A program made the translations under genes and the position numbers. The notes beneath the pieces are model-generated. The model searched no databases. It had not been told where the DNA came from and was given only the letters and a program-made list of their open reading frames with translations. This document shows positions 1-11,500 of a stretch of DNA of 64,000 nucleotides, piece by piece (position 1 is the stretch's first letter; every line of letters starts with the position of its first letter). The DNA is from Sarcocystis neurona (taxonomy: Eukaryota; Apicomplexa; Conoidasida; Eucoccidiorida; Sarcocystidae), in the NCBI GenBank assembly GCA_000727475.1, contig KL647306.1:151748-215747 (forward strand). The letters run 5' to 3'.

Positions 1-1508
1 CTTCTGACTCACTTGTTAAAATACTCTGCTGACGCAGTTACAAGTGCCTTAAACTAGAACCAATAGATAAGCGTCAAATGTGCGTATTTTATGGCTGATG
101 CACCTGCGCAGCACTGGGGGCTCAGCGGGGTGACTTTCCCACCACTCTGTTGCTGTTCCGTCGCGCCCCATCCTAATCCGTCCTAAATTAAAGATTAGAG
201 GGAATTAACAGAGGATACGACAGAAAAAAAGAAAGGCGCTCTCCTGGCTACTTGCAGGGGGGACCTGTGCCGCAATGTAGGATTCGAATTATGTCCCTCT
301 CGCAGGACTCAGCAAATACAATAACATTTGAATACCAAGACGATGACAAACAAAGAAGAGCCGAGCTTGCTCACGCATACGTGTTTGTGCGTGCGACCCA
401 GGCAGTGCAGCGTACCCTCGCGCGCTGCTTCTTCTTGCGTAGACGCAAGACCGTGGTACTTAAATGAAAGAGTGTAGGAGGAGACTCACTACTCAATTCC
501 CCTGTTCTTGTAGATGGGTACTGAATCGTGCTCACACCTGCGATTTGAGAGTACCTGCTTCTGGGGAACAAGGGGGCGCGTGTTCCGCACAGCAAGGGGC
601 ACAGGGGCTGGCCACGCCCTAACCAGGAGTCCGTCCGCTACGCTGGATCCCTCCAAATACACTGTCCATCTATGCACAAATCACTGCATGCGGGTAGACA
701 CGCACGTCGTCACATTCTGACGTGTGAATACGTACGTTTGTACACGGGTGTTTTTTTTCTCTTACGGGGAATTTTGGTTAGTTCCCCATGAAGTGACATC
801 TACTCGTTTCGTGTAATGACTCCATCCTAGGGTGTGACGAAGTAACGTTAGATCTCCATAGAATCCGGGACTGCTTCATAACCAGCGTCACAGCGGCGAA
901 GGTTTGTAAAAATTCCTTCTCACGCCATCCTTTTCTTCGGTAAAAGTCGTCCATCCACCGTCATTAGTTACATACATCTGAGCTCACGGGCCAAGGTCGA
1001 GCTTCGGTTCGATCACGTAACTTAGTGAAGAAGTCCCCAACATTAATAAACACCGCGGAGACCCTTTGCAACCGCTGAAGTGATGCAACTAAATGCTTGC
1101 GCACAGACGCACGGATGAGTATTACTTAAGTTTGACTTTGAAGTCACTTCGCATGGATGGCTGTACACCCATATCCTGTAGAAAAGTAAGCCGTCCTTTT
1201 TTCGTAATGGAGGTTGCTCAGTGAGGGGCGTGCCTTTCCTGAAAGTGGCATGATGGCTAGCCCTCCGAGTTCAGCGGGAACATCTCGACTGCGCATCTCC
1301 GTCCACGAATTATCCCTAGGGTACCTATACCCGTAGGTGTAGGCATGGTACACAAGAGCTTCATGCATAAAAATATGAATACACACATATACATGGATAC
1401 ACATATACTGGCATATGTATACGCATGTATTCCAAAGTGTGTGCACATGCCTACGCCTCGACAAATGTACACAAGTGGGTGTGAGCCAATGACCAATGCG
1501 CTGCTCGA
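1..1508. other. Intergenic DNA, no gene supported
   Basis: Only short open frames occur here. The best is a 58-residue ATG frame on the plus strand (292-467), charged and without a recognisable motif; I do not call it. A short CA/TATA-type stretch lies near 1370-1440. Confidence 0.5.
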
Positions 1509-1716
1509 TTATCTTCCTTTGCCACGATGCGCAGACATCCGTTTCTTCCTTTTCTTGTGTTTCTTTTCCCGTGTTCTCTCCTCGCTGCTGCTGCTGCTGT
1601 CAGTATCGGTGCTACTGGTGTCTGCGTGTCTCCGTCTTCTCTTCTTTCTTTTCTTCGCCTTGTCCTTCTTCCGCTCCATGTACTGCTGAATATATGCGGC
1701 GGCAAAATCTTGCTGT
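1509..1716 (-). CDS. Candidate terminal exon of a Lys/Arg/Ser-rich nuclear protein
   Basis: On the minus strand a pyrimidine-containing acceptor ending CTGTGCAG at 1717-1718 opens a frame of 68 codons plus stop (stop at 1509-1511). It starts with a short helical segment (QDFAAAYIQQYMERKK), then alternates basic blocks (KDKAKKRKKRRRR, KKHKKRKKR) with an acidic serine block (SSTDTDSSSSSEE). This is the tail style of spliceosome-associated Lys/Ser-rich proteins such as SREK1IP1 or NKAP-like factors. The composition is too simple to name a family. The exon starts in phase 2, so at least one upstream exon is needed; I could not identify it. Alternative: the plus strand here is pyrimidine-rich, so the basic tail could be an antisense shadow. 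Confidence 0.35.
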
Positions 1717-4700
1717 CTGCACAGACCCAAGAAACACATTACAGCTCAACCTGCAAATCATCAGGATTCCGTGAAACGCACGGGGAGACACCATGGTGCT
1801 GCTCACTAGCATAAGAGGTACATTCGTACATACACACAAACATTTGCATTTGAGGGCACCCCATGTTACACTATGGTTCCTCAAGTATTTTCTTTTGATG
1901 CGGTAACGTACGACGCGACTGCTTACTGACACCACATGGTTATCCACTCGCAGGTTAAATAGGTTGAATATCAAAAATCTACCACAGTTGCTGCACAGAA
2001 ATGCATCCTATATCCATATATTTCACGTGTACACATGGGCTACCTATTCTGAAACTGTTCGGCAGGAAAAACGTATGACTCTCGGATAAGCCACCCCTAC
2101 CACAAATAATACTGACGTTCTACTAGCAGTGATCCCTGCACCTCTAGAAGCGCAGTTGCTTGCTTCCCTCCGAAACAGCGCGAACGAATCATATTATCAC
2201 CCGCGTCGCCGCTGAACCTCACGGATTCTCGACGAGTTCTCTAGCGGGCACTAACACACACGCGTAGAGATCACTCACAGAAAATACACATATATACATA
2301 CACACATATGCAGAGAGAGAGGAAAAGTGGGAAGAAAATGTATACTAGCGTACGTATACACTTTTTTACATCCACACAAATCTACGGAAACGTATCGAGG
2401 TACAAGTGACGTGTCTGCAGCGGATCGTCTTTAGAGGATTTCAGCATATTGAGCTAACGTAGAATGCACTCAGAAAAGTATATATATCGTAATTTACGTG
2501 TGTTGACTTTTAGATCCGGACTGAGGCGTAACCCACCTCGGCCTGTCTCAAGCAGAGATCAACACAAGAGGCCGACCCCAATTTCGAGCAGAAATCAACA
2601 CAAGTGGCCGACCCCGATCTACCTATGTGTGCGTTTGTAAGAACTTTCACCGTTCCACCACAAAAAAATAGTTTCCGCCTTATAAATTGCCACCTGCCCT
2701 CAGCATTTCGTACAGACTCGACACCCGCCCCAAGAGGCATTCCGAAAGTGAGCTAACTCAACACTGCTGGAAAGCGGAGAAGCTCCCAGCTCACTGTAAA
2801 ATTGTATGCACAGGGATATTCCACGCCACATTGACATCACAGTGACATAGAACGCACCTCGCTATCTTCATTGACCTCATTACCAGCGCGTGCTGGCACA
2901 CGAGGCATATATATAAAGTCACACATAATCAGAGTAAGATGCATCACGGCAGCTGCCATGATTTCTACGGTGACTACACCACCACTGGTTCGACGAACTT
3001 CCGGAGAAGAGGCAGTAGCAGTATGCAGACTATACATAGTACGTACCAAGTACATATGGAGTCATCTGCCTCTACGTAGAAGCACGAAATGAAAGAAAAT
3101 TCGCATACGTCCCGCACGCACCAGACGTAGGGTACACCAAAAAGTTCAAAGTCTCTCTATAATTCCGCGTGTGTACTCGCTAATGTGTTGAGCGACACTA
3201 CCTTTCATAAATAAAAAAATTCAAGAACTCCACGCGTATATACCGCCGCGAACAACCACCTGCACATGTATACATGTGTCAATATTTCTCTCGTGTTCAC
3301 GGCACACAACTACATGCATACACGTTTCTATACGGTCATATACATGCGTGAGTATTTCCCTCACGTTCACTGTGGTCGTGGCACAAACAAACACTCACCC
3401 GGGTAGTTCATGCTACAATTACGGTGAAACCACTTACCTGCACGGAAAGGCACCCGTCCGCCACGATGATTCGTAGTCTCACTGCGATGAAATTCAATGT
3501 ATATGTATAGACGCCTACACAATTGTGCATATACACACACTTCCCCTCGAAAACGTACAAACATCCCGTCATGTGCGCTCCTCTAAGTCTACTTACGCGA
3601 CGCCAGGTAGGAACATAAATATCCAAGAACACGACTATCCGACGTCACGGCGCTGTCCGCGTACACGACGCATGGAAACACAGAAGTGCTCTACGCTTCA
3701 AAACAGTACACGGAAGTGGATGAAAACATACACGATGTGCCTCCACAAAAACATACGCTCGTCATTTTTGTGCACGTCATTTATCAACGAGTAAAAATCC
3801 GTCGTCGACTGCAATGCATTCTTGCCTAGCAAAGACCACAACAATCAGGCGTCGACGCCCGGCAAAGCATACAAACAATTGCAGTTTTCCATAAGCACCA
3901 TACACATTACATACTTGATAAGCCTCTGTTACAAGTTTACTGTCTACGCTTTGCGTAGGCAGAATACGAGGCCTCAGCATATTTGGTCGACCGTCTGCTA
4001 CCCAGATCCCAGGACGACAACACATCACAACTCTACACTCACACACCATAGAAACTACGGTATGGCGACGAACGCGAAATCAAGGAATACCATCTTGCAT
4101 ATACAAAATATGTGGGTAATCAAATTTGCTCATGTGGAGCATCTACAGCCGAAAACAATGTTTTTCTATCGTAGGCTGACGAAACGTTACTGTCTACTAC
4201 TGGAACACGTAGCGTAGTGATCCACTGTTGCTAAACACAAGCACAATCGGAAACCACGGTAACTGACTCCATCTTGAGTGCCAGCACTCACACGCAGCCT
4301 GCAGCTTCCGCGCGCGCGACCTCTTGCAGCACTCACAACGATGGCCTCTTGTCCCGCCAACTGTGCTGTGCAGCGCATATTCTACGCACACGGCGATACA
4401 CCTAACTTCCTCACCTAAATGTCTCTCCTTGTGGTTGAAAAGGTATGCCAGAACGTCCCCGACAGTTTTCAACACACAGGTTCACTTGAATGCTATATAC
4501 GGTTAGGCTCTACGAAACACACAACCCTTTGTTTACACGAGGCGTACCATACCTACTGGTCCTCGCGTCTGAGGAAGCACACGCCGAAACAAGTAGATAA
4601 GTTTGAAAAAAATTCACTAGTTCTTCCCTGTGGGAGGTGCCGTGCACTAGTGCTCTTACACAGGTCGAGGGGAACGCGCTCTGATATCTAGCAGCAGCTT

Positions 4701-5758
4701 GCGGATCGAGATGCACGGGGCGCTGCTCTTACACTTGCAGTAGTGATTGCAGTACTGATTATAATGAGAATATTACCTATGCGAAGTGGACTTTTCCACT
4801 CTGACGGTACACGCCGCTGACCCGCGTGCGTCACTCACGACTGTTATGTTCGTACGTCGGCACACAATGCGAGGGTTTCAAAGGGCCGTGTGAGACACTA
4901 CGTTAAATCAGATCACTCTATGCATCAGCCGTTTTGTTCCACACCAAATTAGGCCATTGAACACATCGTCCTTGAAACAACCTACGCTGACTAGAAATCT
5001 ACACTTCAAGGATTCGAAGCAGCGATGATGTCCGCTCACATATCCGGTTATCTACCTACGTATACATGTATATATGCATATATAAGCATACATACATAAA
5101 CTGAAAGGTACGAGTAACGGCTTCTGCATGTGCATGCGCGGCGTCCAACAGTCAGAACAAGTACTTCTGCGCATATTCTCTGCATCTGTCGCAGTACGCT
5201 GCAGAACTTTCGTCCCCTCAGATGCTACACGTGGTGGCTCGAAATCCACAAACTGCACGCAGTGAGGATACCGCAGGCTACTCTACAAGTGAGCAACGTG
5301 CGCTTCCCTCGCCTCCGCACTGCAATCTTTTCGGCTGGATGCACAATCCCCAAGCCACCTCCGCTCACCAACACACGAGACTCTTCCCGACGAAACTGGT
5401 GGGCAATGCGGGACGAGGTAACACAAAGTACTGCACAACTGTACTCGCGAACCAACACTAGCTAACTGTAAACTTGGACATGCCTAACAACACCACCTGC
5501 GCGCATACATACGTACATACACGGATGTACTTTTGCACGCACTACAATACTAAAAAATACGTTTTTTTGATACACGAATTTAGAGCCTGCATCTGCAGAT
5601 CTCGATCTCACCCCGGTTGCCACCCAGAGGACAGCTAACTCTACGTAAAGGAACGTACATGTAGTTCGGAATCGCCGTGAAGCTGAATACGGGCGTGGAA
5701 CCGCACTGCCGTACACTCTAGACACAAAAGCTAGCTGCACCCGTCCCGCACCCTGTAC
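1717..5758. other. Non-coding or unresolved DNA
   Basis: Long stretch with only short, unsupported frames. It holds a 36-bp tandem duplication at 2551-2620 (separate entry) and weak CA/TATA microsatellites (about 2280-2300, 5050-5100). It may be intron of the candidate minus-strand gene ending at 1509, or intergenic. Confidence 0.4.
2551..2620. repeat. 36-bp tandem duplication
   Basis: Two adjacent copies (2551-2586 and 2587-2620) share the core AATCAACACAAG-GGCCGACCCC with few mismatches. No coding role is apparent. Confidence 0.8.
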
Positions 5759-5976
5759 CTTCTTGAAACTGCGCAAGTCGTCCACTGCATCTGCAACTTT
5801 GATGAAAAAATTCCACAGGTCTACCGTAGGTGCTCGTATCACCGTTTCTAATCGTCGTCGCTTTTGTGTCCTGCCTCTGTTCGCGCCAGGGGAATATTGC
5901 GACACTATTACTTTACATACAATGGTAGCTTGGCTTGCCAACTTGCTTGACTCTGTCCCAAAATAAGATGCTTTCG
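5759..5976 (-). CDS. Candidate internal exon, unknown protein
   Basis: On the minus strand an acceptor ending CTTTCAG (5977-5978) and a donor AAG|GTACAG (5758 downward) bracket 218 bp that stay open in one frame for 72 codons. The product has a basic segment (RGRTQKRRRLE) followed by an amphipathic stretch (TVDLWNFFIKVADAVDDLR). It has no ATG, so it would be internal. It could belong to the gene ending at 1509, but the phases do not match directly. I do not recognise the protein. The opposite strand is also open, so this is weak. Confidence 0.22.
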
Positions 5977-6776
5977 CTGAAAGATGCCCTGCAGTCTAGC
6001 GACGTTTTGCCCCTCAGGATACTTCCCCAGTGCATCGGTGCAGGCACCGCACAACCCATAGGCGGAGCACTGCTTGTTCGTTTTTCACGTAAGGCCCCCG
6101 CTTGCCCGAAACTAGAAGCACCCACACCGGCAACGGCAGTACGTAATATCGTATTTTTTTGGCCACACGACGTGGAAACTGGGATCCTGTACCTGGACGA
6201 GACCAGGCAGTGCTGCTGTTTCACTTCCGCAGGCGTGTTACGGGGTCGGCAGAGAACTGCAAATAACCCTTCTACTTGTTACACATCGCGAAAACTACCC
6301 TTCTACGCTGCAAAACTTACCTCTTTTGATTTTAACTGTCGCTAGGACAGGCCAACACACACGCAAGTAAGGACAGCGAGGTACTTGCTACACACACATA
6401 TACACAAACATCGAGGCAAAATAACAACATAAAACAGTTCACTAAACGAGGACCTACCTGAACGTAATGTACGGAAAGGCGGAACGGATTTTACGTATAT
6501 CTACCTCCCTACTAACAACATTCGAAGGCATACGTATAGAAATAACGGTAGTCTCAGAACGCGTACTCCTACGGAAGAGGACGAGTGGTCACTCATCGAT
6601 ATGTGCGGGCGTGAAAACCATCACACTTTTGTGACCAACATTAAAGACGGAACTCCGCAGGATAACCTAGGGGTGGAAAATGAGAATAGAACGAACCTCT
6701 CCTGCATGTTTAGCGTCGCACGTGTGCGCTTGTGGGCGTGCTGTGTGAGACATAGAATACAAAATGAGGTGTGTGC
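5977..6776. other. Spacer downstream of the RBBP6-type gene
   Basis: This lies beyond the minus-strand stop at 6777-6779 and should hold its 3' UTR and polyadenylation site. A plus-strand frame of 136 codons (5935-6345) overlaps the candidate exon above and shows no family motif. Nothing else is seen. Confidence 0.4.
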
Positions 6777-8590
6777 TCACTCCTGCAGTTGACTTATATC
6801 CAAGCCGTTTAAAACACCAGATTTGGATGTTGAAGCACCGTCTCCTTGCGTTTCTGCTCCTGACGCGCCAGTATGGGTTGTACCAGCGTTGGTTACAACC
6901 GAGTTGTCTGTTTTCTCTCCTTGTACTACACCATACACAGCCTGACTGCTGCTACTACTGTAGCAGCTGCTGGTGCTGCTGTTCGTGCCGCTAGCGCGGG
7001 ACGCTCCTGTGGCACAATGCGGTAGCGACGCGGCAGGCAGCTGTGGCGTTGGACCCCCAGAAACGTGAACAGCGGCAGCAGAGGATACACCAGACGTACC
7101 ATCGGCAGCTGCAGTCGTCATGTGCGTGCCATTAATAGTAGAATTACGGAGGCCGCTAGCACTACTGCCACTGCCACTGCTTCCACTAGTACTACTGCAG
7201 CTACCTGCCATGATCGACGAGTCAGTTCTTTGCTCTTTCATTTCAACATCACGCTGCGTAGAAGCACTTGCTGTGATGGTGGGCGGCAAGGTAGCTACTA
7301 CTGTTCCCGTAGGCTCGTGCTGCTGCGGCATCATTGCCTGTAACCCCACACAGAACCCCGCCAGCGCAGTAACACAAGGTGGAGCAGCAGTAACCGCACT
7401 TGCAGCAGCTGCGCTCGTTTTGTGTGTATCTGCTGCTACAGCAGCAGAAGCAACGGCTGGTGAATATTCGTGATGTTGAATTTTTTTAACATCAGAAAAA
7501 AGAGAGGGAGGAGGTAGCACAGTGGCAGAGGCACTCCCACTACTATCCGTAGAAGCAACACTAGAGGAAGGAGGACGAACAGGAGTAGCAGATGAAGAAG
7601 TAGCAGCGCCTGCCTCTGTCTTCACCACAACGCGAGCAGCAGACACTACAGAAGAAGCACCTGCCGTCGAGGACTCCTCACGAGAACAACTACTATGTGA
7701 CGCAGAAGTAAGAGCGGCAACAGCAGCGGGTGCGGTACCACCACTTTCGACGACTTCCGCTGCAGCCCTGCTCTGCACCTGCATCTGCTGTTGCTCCGTC
7801 TTAACCTGCCGCTCCTCCTTCTTGACCGCGAGCAGGGGTTGCTCGTTCTCCTGCTTTGCCTGATCCTGCAGCTGCTGCTGCACAACCCCCCCGCCCTTCT
7901 GCCCTTTCACAACGCGTCGCGTCTGTTGCTGCTGCTGTTGTTGCTGCTGTTGCTGCTGCTGCCATTGTTGCTCCTGCTGCTTGTTCTGCTGAAGCGTCTG
8001 TTGCTTCTGCTGCAACACCTGCGCGGTACTGTCTTCCTGTGAAGAGCCCGGCAATACTACAGCGTCCACACACTTCCGCAGAGCGACGTTGTCTACTACA
8101 TCTTTCAAATCAAGTGCGCTTCCGCACGCAGGGCACAACCCGCCTCTTCCGATTCTCCTTGTCGCTGCATTCGCAGCAGCAAAACTTCCTCCGCCCTTCG
8201 CCATGCGGACGGCGTGACCAGCAGCACCGCTGTGTGCGTTTAACTGCTGCGAAACGCTTCGAAATCTCCTCCCCCTTTCCACCGCACCATCGCCAATGCC
8301 AGACTGACGCAAGTACTTCTCCTCCGTTGTCGACAATTCCTGCTTTACATGGGCAATGCCACCACCTGCTTCCATTCTATCCTTTATAGTCGACAGCAGG
8401 CCATACTGTTGTTGCTCTTCAAAGCGGTGCACCAGGAGCTGCTGCTGCAGCGCCCGCAGCAAACAGCCACGGCAGAACGTTTCTCCGCAGCACGGAGTAA
8501 TAACAGGATTTTTGAACAGCGTGTTACACAGGCCGCAGCGCAGCTGAGAAGTGCAACTGCTGCTGCCCGTATGCCGTTCTACCTTCGTTT
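6777..8590 (-). CDS. RBBP6-type gene, exon 2: RING/U-box and low-complexity tail
   Basis: The first half of the RING reads RCGLCNTLFKNPVITPCCG then ETFCRGC, very close to the human RBBP6 pattern. The last Cys pair (GGLCPACGSALDL) comes 109 residues later, where RBBP6 has about 12; the conserved DNVALRKCVDAV segment follows. A Gln-rich run is encoded by (CTG)n on the plus strand at about 7921-8010. The last 400 residues are Ala/Ser/Thr/Val-rich and end GLDISQLQE with TGA at 6777-6779. Several plus-strand frames here are shadows. Confidence 0.85.
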
Positions 8591-11500
8591 CTAAATCCAA
8601 GGAGAAGAAGGAGTGAGACGAGAGTTTTTTCGTGTTCTTCATCACAGCAAACGAACCATCTACTCGCAAAAACAGCAGCAACACAACAGCAACACAAGAC
8701 ACATACAGAAAAGTCACTGCTGTTGCTTCCGGTATCACCCCGCCACACAAACGCACATCACGTGATACAACAATAAAATGCACTACGCGAACACTCCTCT
8801 GTAACTGACACCACCCTTTTGCCGCAGTTGCTGCTTCTGCGCTCTCTCTTGTGGATCTCCTATTAACACGGCTTTTGCTGCTGCTGTCGAAGCCGTCGCC
8901 CCTACCCTTAACCTTGCAATCGGGTCCGCTGCTGTTGCCGCTATCTGCTTCATCCTGCTCCAGCGTTATCCGGTGTATTCCTGCTACTATTGCCACTCTT
9001 TCGTGCTCTTGCTGCTTGTGTCACAAGTGCCGCTGACGTCTGATGGTCCCTCTGTGGCCTGCCTTCTTGCGCCCACAGCTACCAAGCCGACAGCGCTTGT
9101 AGCACGCCCAGCCGGCATCCACAGGGATTCGCAGCAGCAGCAACAGCACAGGTCCGCAGCGGCAGCGGCAGTATAGTCCGGTCCATACGCAGAACGGAGA
9201 AGACGACTGCAGCAGACTGCGGCAGCGTGAATCCCAGATACCGCACTCACAGTTGGTGCGCTGAAGCACGGCAGCAGCATAGAATGTCGGCAGCCTAAAC
9301 AGCAGACCAAACGTGGGCCGGCAAAAACCGCCCCCCAGCACCAGCGCACACAACGCAGCAGTCTACCGCGGTAACGCGTCTGCTACGAACAGTTACATCT
9401 ACGGAGGCCCGAAGCTAGTACTGCGGCAGCACTGGCAGTGGGTGCACCACTTGTCCAGCAGAAATACCGGCGGGATCAAAACCGGTGCAGCACTACCAGC
9501 AGCAGCAGCGGCGCTGCAAGCCAACGGTCAGTGCCGCCATACAAGCAATGCACAGCCAGGCATTCTACCGGCACGTAGTGCTGCGGATGACGTGTGCATA
9601 CACCCCACAGCAGCAACAGCAGTCCACACTGGCGCATGCAACACCAACAGAGACGGGCAGAACCGGGCCCGGCGACACCGGCCACCAACGCAACAAAAAC
9701 AACGGTAACGCACTCAAAAGACCTGGCAAACAGAATTACAAACACTAGCTGCTTCACAAACGTACCCCCACGCACCTTATCTTCGAAATCGATGTACTAC
9801 CCTTGTAGACAAAACTGAAGCATAGACATGCAGGAACGCATGCACGGGTTTGGAAGAACAGAAGCCCGATAAATTGTTCGACTACCTCGAAGAGAGATCC
9901 GGTGTATCTATCGCTACGTCAAAGGCTGGCCTGTGCTAATTTCAATGCATACACAGTCGTTTCGCACGTCCTGCAGCGTACAGACAGACAACGATCTCAG
10001 GGACCGCTTTCCACGTGCCACAACGCGCGTGACAGTTTTCGCGCACAAATATTCAAACGCGACACACATCTCATACCGGGACGCGGAAGGTTCAACAAGG
10101 TGCTCACATTGTGTACGTACTGTGTGCGGACGTGTGGGCGTACGTAACGAAATACGCAGGACTGCCCAGATACACACACGCGCATATACATACATACACA
10201 CATACACGTTCACTGACACACGTAAACGGCAGGTGGCACACGAGAGGCTCACACGTTTCCTGAAATCTTCAAACACCCTACAAACCTCGCTACACCTGGA
10301 ACTGCACCTGCACCTCGTGTACACACACCCATACACAAAAATACAAACGTTCAGCTGAACGACCTGTACGTACACCCCGTGCACGTCACACTGCAAAACG
10401 CACAGAAGCTTTGTAAGAGAGAGGCAGCTCGCGGCGGCATTGCTCATCCATACAAAACTGTCTCATCTTTAAGCCAAAGACGGACACAGAAAGCAGTGCA
10501 ACATGAGTACCTGCATGTACGTCTACACATACACGCGATGGAACAATACCAGCGCACTTTTGCACAGGCGGCGTCAGCATACGCGTATATCGATGACACA
10601 AACACATATGCACGCATACACAAGTATGCACGACGTCCTGAACAAATACACGCGTGGATTCAGATACATTTCACTTGGAAACACATACAAGGAAAACGAC
10701 AAGAAGGGATGCCATTGTAGATACGTCCACGCTGCACAACACAGAGGTGCGCCCGCTTACTCCTTTTAGGCGTACGTACAATGCCATGGATGTAGACATG
10801 TGCACAGACGTACGCACACACCTTCACGTGTATGTATCGGGAGATGACTCGTATGAGGCGCTTCTTCTAGCGTAAGTTCGCTGAACGGGCCACACAGAGG
10901 CAGTGTCTTCTTCCTCCGCCCTCGTACAGTCGCTACTAACCAACACATCAGCTGTGCCGCATGCGTTCCGAGAAAACAGTGAGGCACACACGGGCTGAGG
11001 ACAAGCACGCATCGACCACGACACATGCATCTCCTAGACATATGCACGTGCGAGTACAGATATCAAGAAATACATACAAAGATGTATCACAAGTATGCAG
11101 CCGTGCATTCCGCACCCGACACAGATACGATCCGTCGCTACGAACTACAGAGAAGAGTCGTCGCGCGGCAACGACAGTGATACACATACATACACAGGTG
11201 TACTGATACATGTAGACACAGAGCGCTACACACGCCGTCGTACTCCTGCGAAAAGTTATCCATATACATTTGTACGTATGGTAGTGCAGGTATTCTAATT
11301 TACGTGCCTGACACACAAACGCATCCCTACAGTTAAAAATACTTATACACACACATACATATATTGTATACAGGTGTTTACATTTTGCCTCATCACGTCG
11401 TGTGCACGCTGCCACACACGTGGAGACATGAACGTGTACCGTTTTCCTCCGCGGTCGACAGCAACCGCAGGCCGTCTCTCACGAGAGTGGGGCGGGACAG

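Noticed and set aside
4197..4475. Minus-strand frame beginning LKTVGDVLAYLFNHKERHL
   Set aside because: It looks protein-like, but a stop lies just upstream with no acceptor between, and the apparent start is TTG.
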